In this document: piece by piece, positions 1 to 7,294 of the stretch | Layout: each line of letters begins with the position of its first letter | Position numbering within the stretch: position 1 is the first letter of the stretch | Source of the DNA: Pedobacter foliorum | GTDB lineage: Bacteria; Bacteroidota; Bacteroidia; Sphingobacteriales; Sphingobacteriaceae | NCBI RefSeq assembly: GCF_013266735.1 | Contig: NZ_JABSNU010000006.1 | Coordinates: forward strand, 62,001-126,000 | Direction: 5' to 3' | Length of the DNA: 64,000 nt | The notes under the pieces: generated by a model | Told to the model about the DNA's origin: nothing | The model's input: only the letters and a program-made list of their open reading frames with translations | Databases searched by the model: none | Program-made: the position numbers and the translations under genes

Positions 1-298
1 CCGTAAAACGATATACTGCAGGATTACCGGCAACAGCGGTTAAAGTAGCCATCAGTGTACCATCACTCTTTTGGATTGTTACCGTGACCGAGGTTGTACT
101 ATTTGTAGCTACAACTACTTCATTTGCCTTGCTCCAATACTGCCATGGCGCGGGAGCGATATAATGTTTAGTATAAGTTTGAGCATTGGTACTTAAAGCG
201 AATAAGCATGAGAGCATGAGAATTGCGATCCCACAAAAAAAATTAATTTTGCGAGGTTTCACAATAAATTCCACTAAGGTAGAGTAGAGTTTATTCAT
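1..298 (-). CDS. Large secreted surface protein, N-terminal part only (cut by window edge)
   Basis: An open frame starts at the ATG at 298 and runs off the left edge (99 codons). The product starts [11 protein letters not shown] and has a basic stretch followed by a hydrophobic segment and an NAQ-type signal peptidase I site near residue 40, so it is probably exported. The mature start ([15 protein letters not shown]) is followed by Thr/Ser/Val-rich beta-type sequence. In Bacteroidota such starts are typical of very large cell-surface or type IX-secreted proteins with IgGFc-binding-like or PKD domains; that assignment is inferred from a short piece. The rest lies outside the window, so length and domains are unknown. 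Confidence 0.6.
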   Translation of the reverse strand, partial: MNKLYSTLVEFIVKPRKINFFCGIAILMLSCLFALSTNAQTYTKHYIAPAPWQYWSKANEVVVATNSTTSVTVTIQKSDGTLMATLTAVAGNPAVYRFT

Positions 299-615
299 AT
301 AAGAGATTAAGATAGATAGATGTGTCGCTAACAAAATGTTATTAACAATTATTAAGTTACTAACATTTAATCGAAAGTGAGAAAATTATTTCACATATTT
401 TTTTATCCATCTAGTTCTTGTCTCCCAGCTACATCAGTTCAGTATCCAACTGAATCTGAGAAGAGTCTGAGCAATTCACCTTCCAGCAGGACATGATTAT
501 ACACCAATTACACTATCCAAAAAAACAAGCACAAAAAAAGGATAGTGAAGATTTTCACTATCCTTTAAAAGCTATAAAGAAATCACTTGCAGGTTTGCAA
601 ATGAAAATAAGAGAA
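299..615. other. Intergenic region with a GC-richer unexplained island
   Basis: No convincing gene. Positions 299-415 are AT-rich and probably hold the promoter of the leftward gene ending at the window edge. Positions about 418-518 are clearly less AT-rich and contain a hairpin (TTCAGT/ACTGAA around 438-455). On the minus strand this island begins with GGATAGTG (518-511), the same octamer that forms the stem of the neighbouring terminator. A minus-strand tRNA was considered, but no matching acceptor end was found. It could be a small RNA or a gene remnant. Confidence 0.4.
532..563 (-). terminator. Rho-independent terminator of the DUF1456 gene
   Basis: A perfect 10-bp stem (540-549 with 554-563, GGATAGTGAA/TTCACTATCC) with a 4-nt loop is followed, in minus-strand reading, by a run of seven T (539-533). 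It lies 52 nt past the stop of the 616-849 gene. A short T run on the other side may give weak termination in the plus direction. Confidence 0.8.
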
Positions 616-849
616 CTATTTTTGTTTTTCTGGTCTTGGTCCACGTTTGTAGATAACCAAGCCATTTAAAAAATTACGAAGAATCTGATCACCACAAGCC
701 TTAAAATTTGGATGATCATCACTCCTAAAAAAAGAGCCTAGTTCACTCTTGGTAATTTTAAAGTTTACTAATTCCATGATTTTAATAATATCATCATTAG
801 TTAATTCAAGTGCTACCCGCAACTTTTTAAAAATGTCATTATTGCTCAT
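616..849 (-). CDS. DUF1456 (YehS-like) protein, single-repeat form
   Basis: A 77-residue product with the DUF1456 signature: a start like MSNNDIFKKLRVAL, then L-T-x-D-D-I-I, the F-K-I-T-K-S-E-L stretch, F-x-R-x-D-D-H-P-N-F, and a C-x-D-x-x-L-x-x-F-L-N-G-L end followed by a basic tail. Known members (for example YehS) are about 150 residues and hold two copies of this unit; here there is one. The function of the family is not established. The gene is monocistronic, with its own terminator at 532-563, and has no obvious Shine-Dalgarno sequence. The frame is intact, so this looks like a genuine short form rather than a truncation. Confidence 0.8.
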   Translation of the reverse strand: MSNNDIFKKLRVALELTNDDIIKIMELVNFKITKSELGSFFRSDDHPNFKACGDQILRNFLNGLVIYKRGPRPEKQK

Positions 850-896
850 AATGTTGAGTATTATATGCTAAATTTCCCTAAATATTTTGAATTCAA

Positions 897-2204
897 TTAC
901 ATTGCTACCTCTATCTTAACCTTTTTACCTTTGATTTTCTCATTGGCCAAAGATTTTAAGATTCGGTTAACCATGCTACGCTTAACTGCAACATAAGAAG
1001 ATTGGTCTTTAACCTCAATTAATCCTACATCTTCTTTCTGCAAACCACCCTTTTTAAGCAATAAACCTACAATATCAATTTTATTTACTTTATCCTTTTT
1101 ACCGGCAGCTATATATATTGTCTGCCAATCACTATCTCCCGGCAATTTAAAGTCACCTTTCAGATTTTCAGTTTCAATATCAGATTTTAGAAACGGATAC
1201 TTTTCATCATCAGCTATAATAAGGTATGCAGTGCCTTTTGCATTCATTCTGGCGGTACGACCATTACGGTGCAAAAATGCATCCTCAGTATAAGGGAGTT
1301 GATAATGAATGATACATTGTACCTCAGGAATATCCAAACCTCTGGATGCAAGATCAGTAGTAATAAGAATTTTTATACTTCCATTTCTGAATTTCAATAA
1401 GGCTCTTTCTCTTTCATCTTGCTCCATTCCTCCATGAAAAATATCGTGAGCCAGATCTTTGTCGATTAACAGATCACTAATACGATCAACAGTTTCCCTG
1501 TGATTACAAAAGATCAAGGTATTTTTATTTCCGATCTTACAAATCAACTTTAGCAAAGTATCCAACTTATCTTCAGCAGTAGTCAATACTTTCTTAAGTT
1601 TTAAATCAGGAACAACTTTTACATCCTTTAAAAAGTTAATTTCAACAGGTTTACTAACACCTGTAAAATCTGGGATCTCTTCCATTGCCGTAGCTGAAGT
1701 AAGCATCCGTTGTTTTAAAGAAAGTAGTTTTTTGATGATATAAGACATATCTTCCTTAAAACCGAATTCTAATGCTTTATCAAATTCATCAAGCACAAGT
1801 GTAGTTATGGTAGATTCATCAAAATTCTCATGACGAAGGTGATAAGCTATTCTGCCCGGAGTACCAATAAGTACCGCAGGTGGCTGCTCAAGGTTATTCC
1901 GTTCCGTTCTTACTGCATGACCTCCATAACAGCAATTCACCTTAAAACCAGTAGCCATTTGCTTAAAAACGCTTTCAATTTGTAAAGCAAGCTCACGCGA
2001 AGGTACGAGCACCAAAGCTTGCACTCCCTTAACTTCAGCCCTTAAATTGTTTAGTATAGGCAATAAGAATCCCACTGTTTTACCAGATCCTGTTGGAGCC
2101 AGCAGGACTACATCCCCACCTTTTTTCCACGCAGCAACAGATGCCTGCTGCATTTCATTTAGTGAAGCTATTTTTAAATTCCCCAATACCTTTTCTACCA
2201 TCAT
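897..2204 (-). CDS. dbpA: DEAD-box ATP-dependent RNA helicase, DbpA type
   Basis: A 435-residue SF2 RNA helicase. The Walker A motif APTGSGKT lies at 36-43, PSREL near 68, the Walker B box reads DEFD (139-142) in place of DEAD, SAT is at 170-172, and the helicase C domain holds an HRNGRTAR motif near residue 313 (usual HRxGRTGR). Residues about 362-435 match the DbpA RNA-binding domain, which in E. coli DbpA binds 23S rRNA hairpin 92 during 50S assembly. The predicted role is therefore ribosome maturation; substrate specificity is inferred from the C-terminal domain. Two consecutive Met codons open the frame. The small gene at 2231-2449 lies 26 nt upstream and may be cotranscribed. Confidence 0.88.
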   Translation of the reverse strand: MMVEKVLGNLKIASLNEMQQASVAAWKKGGDVVLLAPTGSGKTVGFLLPILNNLRAEVKGVQALVLVPSRELALQIESVFKQMATGFKVNCCYGGHAVRTERNNLEQPPAVLIGTPGRIAYHLRHENFDESTITTLVLDEFDKALEFGFKEDMSYIIKKLLSLKQRMLTSATAMEEIPDFTGVSKPVEINFLKDVKVVPDLKLKKVLTTAEDKLDTLLKLICKIGNKNTLIFCNHRETVDRISDLLIDKDLAHDIFHGGMEQDERERALLKFRNGSIKILITTDLASRGLDIPEVQCIIHYQLPYTEDAFLHRNGRTARMNAKGTAYLIIADDEKYPFLKSDIETENLKGDFKLPGDSDWQTIYIAAGKKDKVNKIDIVGLLLKKGGLQKEDVGLIEVKDQSSYVAVKRSMVNRILKSLANEKIKGKKVKIEVAM

Positions 2205-2230
2205 GGCGCAAAGATAGTGGAATTAACGCA

Positions 2231-2449
2231 TTAAAACTTTAGATACTTCTTTCTTAAGTGTTTCAATGAACTATTTAACTTAACATCCAGATTCATTAGC
2301 ATACGTCCTCTTTCACTAATCCATGTGGTCATTTTCCAATTGGCATGCTTCATAGGCCTATAAACTCTTTCATCCAACATTTCATTATAATCTACAGATG
2401 CCCTACTCCGTTGCATCAAATAAAACTCATTTATCAATTCTGTCTTCAT
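2231..2449 (-). CDS. Small hypothetical protein
   Basis: A 72-residue soluble, basic product with many Met and Arg residues and no signal peptide or membrane segment. I do not recognise a family. It sits 26 nt upstream of the helicase gene on the same strand, which suggests cotranscription. Amphipathic helices are likely from the spacing of Leu/Met. Support for coding is moderate: intact frame, sensible position, no competing gene opposite. A function cannot be assigned. Confidence 0.5.
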   Translation of the reverse strand: MKTELINEFYLMQRSRASVDYNEMLDERVYRPMKHANWKMTTWISERGRMLMNLDVKLNSSLKHLRKKYLKF

Positions 2450-2718
2450 AATGATTTCAATCTGATTAATTTATTATTGGTACATTTATATTATACAATC
2501 ATATTAAGCGCTGTTTTGTTTTAACGAATATTCAATTTACAATAGTATAGCCGGAATATATTAAATACGCGATCCCCAAAACAAAACACAACACTAACAT
2601 GTTGACAACTAAGTAATTGTTAGCAATTAAACAACAAAGAATTAACTTCATTTTAATTTAATCCTCTTATTTTTAAGAAACCTGAATACGGGTTGTTTAT
2701 GATAACACCAATTAGCGT

Positions 2719-3192
2719 ATGATCTGGAAGAAATTTAGTGGTGAGGTAATCCATTCACCCATATTAGAAGAAGTAGAAAAAGCCATCATCAGAGAAACTG
2801 AGAAAGGCTACCACCTTAAAGTCTGCATTGGTACAGATTCGCAGGTAAAGGGAGCTTTAACCGATTTTGCGACTGTAATAGTCCTGTTAAGAGAGCATCA
2901 TGGAGGTTTTATGTACATCCATCAAGAGAAAACTCCGCAACGAATGAGCATCAAGGAAAGAATGCTTATTGAAGTCCAAAAATCTATTGAAACAGCTTAC
3001 TCAATTTGCGATCTTTTAGATCTGTATGATGTAGATCTGGAAGTACATGCTGACATTAACACGAACCCCATGTTTAAATCAAACAAAGCTTTAAACGAGG
3101 CTATGGGTTATATTTTAAGCATGGGCTTTATTTTTAAAGCAAAACCGGAGGCTTTTGCCAGCTCTACCTGTGCAGATAAAATGGTGCATTAA
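2719..3192 (+). CDS. RNase H-like protein of the YkuK (DUF458) family
   Basis: A 157-residue protein resembling Bacillus YkuK/DUF458. It contains an IGTDSQ motif near residue 38, an H-x-E-K-T turn near 70, a DVDLEVHADIN segment near 105 and a C-terminal AFASSTCADKMVH. The Asp/Glu residues are placed as in an RNase H-like fold, so nuclease activity is possible but not demonstrated for the family. Its stop codon is 4 nt from the stop of the converging DUF4468 gene. A 270-bp AT-rich stretch upstream presumably holds its promoter. Confidence 0.8.
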   Translation: MIWKKFSGEVIHSPILEEVEKAIIRETEKGYHLKVCIGTDSQVKGALTDFATVIVLLREHHGGFMYIHQEKTPQRMSIKERMLIEVQKSIETAYSICDLLDLYDVDLEVHADINTNPMFKSNKALNEAMGYILSMGFIFKAKPEAFASSTCADKMVH

Positions 3193-3196
3193 ACTA

Positions 3197-3781
3197 CTAC
3201 CATGTTGCGGTAGAGACAGCGGCAGGTTTCTTTGCTTCAGGCTTTGGATCCTTTATTGTATTACTCATTATAGTCTTTAACTTTTCTGCAATCTTTCTGG
3301 ATTCTGTGGCAATGAAAGCCATATTCTTTTCCCATTCAGCATTATTTAGTTTGCCAGGAGATTTTTCAAGGGCTGTACTAACGGTTACCGGAACAAAATT
3401 CCCGTAACGATCTCTCTCATATGGAGTAACTATAAAATCGGTAAGGATCAATCTATATTTACCATTTCTAAGCTCCAAAGAGATGTTGTATTTCGCTTCG
3501 CCAGTTGGGTGACCTACTCCAATGAGGTTTTTGCTTAAAATCATCTTGCCCTTTCCATAAAAAGCAGTATCTCCTTCTGAAGAATTTAGCTTAATAGATT
3601 TTGAGTAACCCTTAAAAAAGCGTTTTGCATTTGCTGACATTACATCTTTTTTAACAACAGGGAGCTCTACAACTTCTAAAAAAATATATTTACCACGTTC
3701 ATCCATCGGCAAAACACTTGTTTGGGAAAATCCGGCAGCACTAAACATTAGGAGAAGCAAAGAGAACATTATTTTTTTCAT
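3197..3781 (-). CDS. Exported DUF4468 (TBP-like fold) protein
   Basis: A product of 194 residues counted from the ATG at 3781, which starts MKKIMFSLLLL and continues into a signal peptide ending near GFSQ. The mature part has the DUF4468 layout: a phosphorylation-like LP-D-E-R start, two beta-rich halves and a segment of periplasmic type with a Pro/Ala/Lys-rich tail. The domain is common in Bacteroidota envelope proteins, with no defined activity. A longer frame from 3850 exists, but its extra 23 residues lack signal character and read into the inverted repeat at 3843-3930, so the shorter start is preferred. Confidence 0.75.
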   Translation of the reverse strand: MKKIMFSLLLLMFSAAGFSQTSVLPMDERGKYIFLEVVELPVVKKDVMSANAKRFFKGYSKSIKLNSSEGDTAFYGKGKMILSKNLIGVGHPTGEAKYNISLELRNGKYRLILTDFIVTPYERDRYGNFVPVTVSTALEKSPGKLNNAEWEKNMAFIATESRKIAEKLKTIMSNTIKDPKPEAKKPAAVSTATW

Positions 3782-3842
3782 CGGTATATACATGCTAGTT
3801 TCTATAAAAGGGAACAAAAAAGAGGGCGTCCAAAAAGGCAAG

Positions 3843-3930
3843 ATCGTCATTCTGAATTTATTTCAGAATCTTACAACTGCTATTCAAAACTTGCTTAACC
3901 AAGATTCTGAAATAAATTCAGAATGACGAT
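3843..3930. repeat. Perfect 30-bp inverted repeat (intergenic palindromic element)
   Basis: The arms at 3843-3872 and 3901-3930 are exact reverse complements over 30 bp, with a 28-nt spacer. Each arm is itself partly palindromic (TTCTGA...TCAGAA). The core (CATTCTGAA...TTTCAGAAT) resembles short extragenic palindromes that recur in many bacterial genomes, including Bacteroidota. It lies between the porin gene and the DUF4468 gene. RNA read through it would form a very stable hairpin, so it could also limit read-through. Confidence 0.85.
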
Positions 3931-4003
3931 GAGCACAATCAAACAGCAATTAGACCTTTTTTGGATACCCTCTTTAAAATTAAAAAATATTTCTTACAAA
4001 CTC

Positions 4004-5032
4004 CTAGAATGCGTAAACCGCAGCCAAAGAGAATTGTGATGCAGTTTTAGACAGGGCACCGCTTGTTTTCACAAACTCCTGAGAAAAATCTTTATCACCA
4101 TCTAAACGAATCTCAGGGATAAAAGTTAATCCCCCGGCTTTAATATTACCAGATAAAGTAACAGAAGTTATACTTTTATCCGACATCTCTCCTTTGCCTT
4201 TAATGTTAAAATACTCGCCTCTTAATCCTAATGAAACAGCAGGGGTAAATGCATATTGTGGGTATAAAGCAACACCCGAATAACCGCCATTGTCATTAGT
4301 AACCGAGTAATCGGCAGCATTTAAGCCTAACTTAAATTTATCAGTTACCTGATAAGCAGTAGTTAAGTCAAAGATCGTACCTGTACCTCCGGCACCAGCC
4401 GAATAACCAGATAGGAAGTTCAAGTATGCAGACCATCCCTCAACCGGAGCAACCATTAATTGAGCTCCTACATGAGAAACTCCATTAAGATCCTGATAAA
4501 CATTCCAGTCATTGAACAAGCCAACCATCAAACTAACTTTCTCAGAAAAAGCATAAGTACCTTTGATACCTGCATTTTGAAAAGGACCTGCACCAAATAG
4601 ATACGAGGTTGAATAGTTAAAGTTAGCCGCAGGTGATATTACCTCATATCCTACAAACGTTCCCATGTAACCAGCGGTCATACTAAATTTATCAGTAAAC
4701 GCATAATTAACATACAAGTTCTGGATATGAAAAGAATCACCGTCAGGTCCATTTGGAATAGACTGAGACTGTCCTCTCGGACCAAAAGATAACTCTCCAA
4801 CAAATGAAGCCTTACCTGTAGTTTTCTTTAAAGCCAAATCGATCATCCCTATAGAAACCGAGTTTTGCTCATTAGCAAAATAGGTTTTAATATTTGGGGC
4901 TTTCGCAAAATCATACTTAAAATACGTATCAACAGATCCCGAAATTTGAAGCGGCGCTTCAGCGGCTTCCTGTGCATATGTAGCCGAAACAATAGATAAT
5001 AGTGCTATGGTTAATATTGATTTTAATTTCAT
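4004..5032 (-). CDS. Outer-membrane beta-barrel porin (OmpL-like)
   Basis: A 342-residue protein with a signal peptide cleaved after TYAQ (near residue 21) and then a series of amphipathic beta strands ending in an aromatic residue (AAVYAF), as required for barrel assembly. It matches the OmpL-like porin-2 type common in Bacteroidota. It begins 44 nt downstream of the ammonium transporter stop on the same strand, so the two are probably cotranscribed. This suggests, but does not prove, that the porin helps small nitrogen compounds cross the outer membrane. Pore specificity cannot be read from the sequence. Confidence 0.78.
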   Translation of the reverse strand: MKLKSILTIALLSIVSATYAQEAAEAPLQISGSVDTYFKYDFAKAPNIKTYFANEQNSVSIGMIDLALKKTTGKASFVGELSFGPRGQSQSIPNGPDGDSFHIQNLYVNYAFTDKFSMTAGYMGTFVGYEVISPAANFNYSTSYLFGAGPFQNAGIKGTYAFSEKVSLMVGLFNDWNVYQDLNGVSHVGAQLMVAPVEGWSAYLNFLSGYSAGAGGTGTIFDLTTAYQVTDKFKLGLNAADYSVTNDNGGYSGVALYPQYAFTPAVSLGLRGEYFNIKGKGEMSDKSITSVTLSGNIKAGGLTFIPEIRLDGDKDFSQEFVKTSGALSKTASQFSLAAVYAF

Positions 5033-5076
5033 AATTTTCGGTTTGAGGTTGATAATTTAGATAGTTCGTGGTCGGT

Positions 5077-6453
5077 TTAAAATGTATTTTCTATTTCTAC
5101 TCCAGTTGAAGCAACAATCAATGTACCTTGAGAATATTTCTCGTTATGTTGAGATGCATCCAATCCTTCTTCTTCTTCTTCTGAAGTAACACGGATTGGT
5201 TGTACCAGATTAATTAGTTTGAAGATTATGAATGACATTACAAAACTGAATATCACTACAATAACAACACCTTTTAACTGAGTAATAAAGAAAGATGGGT
5301 TTCCGTATAATAAACCATCTACACCTGCACTGTTAACGGTTTTAGTAGCAAAAACACCTGTTAACAACATACCTACTATACCACCAACGCCATGGCATGG
5401 GAATACATCTAAGGTATCATCAAGACTGGTTTTTTGTTTCCATGAAACAGCAAGATTAGAGATTACAGCTGCAATAACACCTATGAAGATACTTGATGGA
5501 ATGCTAACGAAGCCAGCGCCAGGGGTTATAGCAACCAAGCCAACTACTGCACCTATACAAAAGCCTAATACCGAAGGCTTTTTACCTCTTGATACATCAA
5601 AGAACATCCATGACAGACCAGCTGCACCGGCTGCAATGTTTGTAGTAAGGAATGCAGAAACCGCTAAGCTATTTGCTCCTAATGCAGAACCTGCATTAAA
5701 ACCAAACCATCCGAACCATAGTAAACCTGTACCTATTAATACATAAGGAATATTTGCTGGTGGAACTTCATTGTGCTCAATATGAGATTTTCTACGTTTT
5801 AACACTAAAGCACCAGCCAAAGCAGCCATACCAGCCGAGATATGAACTACAGTACCGCCTGCAAAATCCAACACTCCCATTTTAAACAGAATGCCTTCAG
5901 GATGCCATGTCCAGTGTGCTAACGGAGAATAAACAAATAGAGAAAACAATACAATGAATAAGATGTAAGAAGTAAAACGAATACGTTCAGCAACCGCACC
6001 TACAACAAGTCCTGGTGTGATAATCGCAAACATTAACTGAAAAACAGCAAATAATGAAAGCGGGATAGTTGCAGCAAGACTCCATGAAGGGCTAGAATTT
6101 ACACCATGAAAGAATAAGAAAGTCCTTGGATCACCAATAAAGCCCCCAATTGAATCTCCAAATGCCAAGCTAAAGCTAACTACTACCCAAAGAACAGTAA
6201 TTACTCCAGCAGACACAACACTTTTTATCATCGTAGAAAGAACATTTTTACGATGAACCATTCCTCCGTAAAAAAATGCTAAGCCTGGAGTCATTAAAAA
6301 TACAAGGGCTGCAGCGATTAATACAAATGCGATATCCGGGGCACTGTATTTTCCCTCGTCAAAGTTGGGAAGTAGAGGAATAAAAAGAGCTAGAATTGCA
6401 ATTATTAATAAAACTGCAAACGGGCCCCACTGTTTAAATAAAACTTTTGCCAT
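5077..6453 (-). CDS. amt: Ammonium transporter (Amt family)
   Basis: A 458-residue inner-membrane protein with about 11-12 hydrophobic helices. Amt hallmarks are visible: FYGGMVHRKNVLS near 62, GAVAERIRF near 152, the pore His in VVHISAG near 204, and the second pore His in CHGVGGIVG near 347. The tail after the last helix (about 415-458) is acidic and cytoplasmic. It conducts ammonium/ammonia into the cell. No PII (GlnK) gene is next to it; the partner is the porin gene downstream. The leader (6512-6720) is almost free of C on the coding strand, which may matter for regulation. Confidence 0.92.
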   Translation of the reverse strand: MAKVLFKQWGPFAVLLIIAILALFIPLLPNFDEGKYSAPDIAFVLIAAALVFLMTPGLAFFYGGMVHRKNVLSTMIKSVVSAGVITVLWVVVSFSLAFGDSIGGFIGDPRTFLFFHGVNSSPSWSLAATIPLSLFAVFQLMFAIITPGLVVGAVAERIRFTSYILFIVLFSLFVYSPLAHWTWHPEGILFKMGVLDFAGGTVVHISAGMAALAGALVLKRRKSHIEHNEVPPANIPYVLIGTGLLWFGWFGFNAGSALGANSLAVSAFLTTNIAAGAAGLSWMFFDVSRGKKPSVLGFCIGAVVGLVAITPGAGFVSIPSSIFIGVIAAVISNLAVSWKQKTSLDDTLDVFPCHGVGGIVGMLLTGVFATKTVNSAGVDGLLYGNPSFFITQLKGVVIVVIFSFVMSFIIFKLINLVQPIRVTSEEEEEGLDASQHNEKYSQGTLIVASTGVEIENTF

Positions 6454-6792
6454 AACTGTTAGATTTTACTAGTTTATAATTATACTTTATCTGATTTTTT
6501 GATAAAACTAGACATAATTTTCAATTATTCATATTTTTAATCAAACAAAAACACAAAATCACATCAATAAATTCAAAAAACAACAACAAAAACATAAAAA
6601 AATAACAAAATCACATACTTATTTTTAAATATTCGTCATTTTACACCTAAAAACATCTTTATATTTTAACAAAACAACAAAAATTAACCAAAATCAAAAA
6701 ACAAACACAAAAAACAAACAGCAAAGCAATATTATTCAACAAAAACACACAAAAGCACAAATCCGTACTTTTCTAGTATCTTTAAATACATT
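6454..6792. promoter_or_regulatory. Divergent intergenic region with a one-G tract
   Basis: This 339-bp region separates amt (minus) from the SRPBCC gene (plus). Between 6512 and 6720 the plus strand contains a single G (6635) in 209 nt, so the minus strand, which is the amt leader, is U/G/A-rich and nearly free of C. Several TTTG runs occur on the minus strand, including a possible TTTG-N21-TAATTTTTG promoter. No palindromic operator or riboswitch was recognised. Confidence 0.5.
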
Positions 6793-7275
6793 ATGAAATC
6801 TTATCATTTAATTTTCAAACAGAAACTGCCTATATCAATAAGAGAAACATGGGATTTTTTCTCTTCACCAATGAATTTGGCGCAAATAACCCCAAAGGAA
6901 ATTTCCTTTAAGGTAACTTCAGCCCCAAACCACCTGGATGAAATGTATCCGGGAATGATCATTACTTATAAGATATCTCCTATAGCAGGAATCAATCTCG
7001 ATTGGATGACCGAAATCACTCAAATTAGAAAAGAAGAATATTTTATTGATGAGCAGCGATTTGGCCCATATAAGTTCTGGCATCACCAACATCACTTTAA
7101 AGCAGTAGAGGGCGGAACAGAGATGACAGACATACTAACCTATGGCCTGCCAATGGGCATCCTGGGAAGAATAGCCAATAAGATATTTGTTGCCGATAAA
7201 CTGCAACAAATATTTAATTTCAGAAAAGAGAAGGTTATTGAATTATTTGGAACTTATCCGAAGATTACTAAATGA
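6793..7275 (+). CDS. SRPBCC (START-like) ligand-binding protein
   Basis: A 160-residue soluble protein with the SRPBCC layout: an initial beta strand, a W-D-F-F-S-S-P-x-N-L helix near 20, the strand set with P-G-x-I-I-x-Y and W-x-x-E-I, the F-x-D-E-Q-R-F-G-P-Y segment near 80, H-H-F/E-M-T-D strands, and a long C-terminal helix. The family forms a hydrophobic cavity for lipids, polyketides or cofactors; the ligand is unknown. The gene is alone on its strand and converges on the GH20 gene. Confidence 0.75.
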   Translation: MKSYHLIFKQKLPISIRETWDFFSSPMNLAQITPKEISFKVTSAPNHLDEMYPGMIITYKISPIAGINLDWMTEITQIRKEEYFIDEQRFGPYKFWHHQHHFKAVEGGTEMTDILTYGLPMGILGRIANKIFVADKLQQIFNFRKEKVIELFGTYPKITK

Positions 7276-7287
7276 TCTCCGGATAAG
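7253..7287. terminator. Hairpin between convergent genes
   Basis: CTTATCCG-A-AGAT (7253-7265) pairs with ATCT-C-CGGATAAG (7275-7287): 12 of 13 positions pair around a 9-nt loop. The hairpin overlaps the stop of the SRPBCC gene and sits just past the stop of the GH20 gene on the other strand. There is no T run, so it may block read-through in either direction or simply stabilise 3' ends. Confidence 0.4.
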
Positions 7288-7294
7288 CATATTA

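Noticed and set aside
440..518. Possible minus-strand tRNA starting GGATAGTG with a D-arm-like stretch
   Set aside because: No complementary acceptor end, no GTTCGA-type T-loop and no clear anticodon arm were found at tRNA distances.
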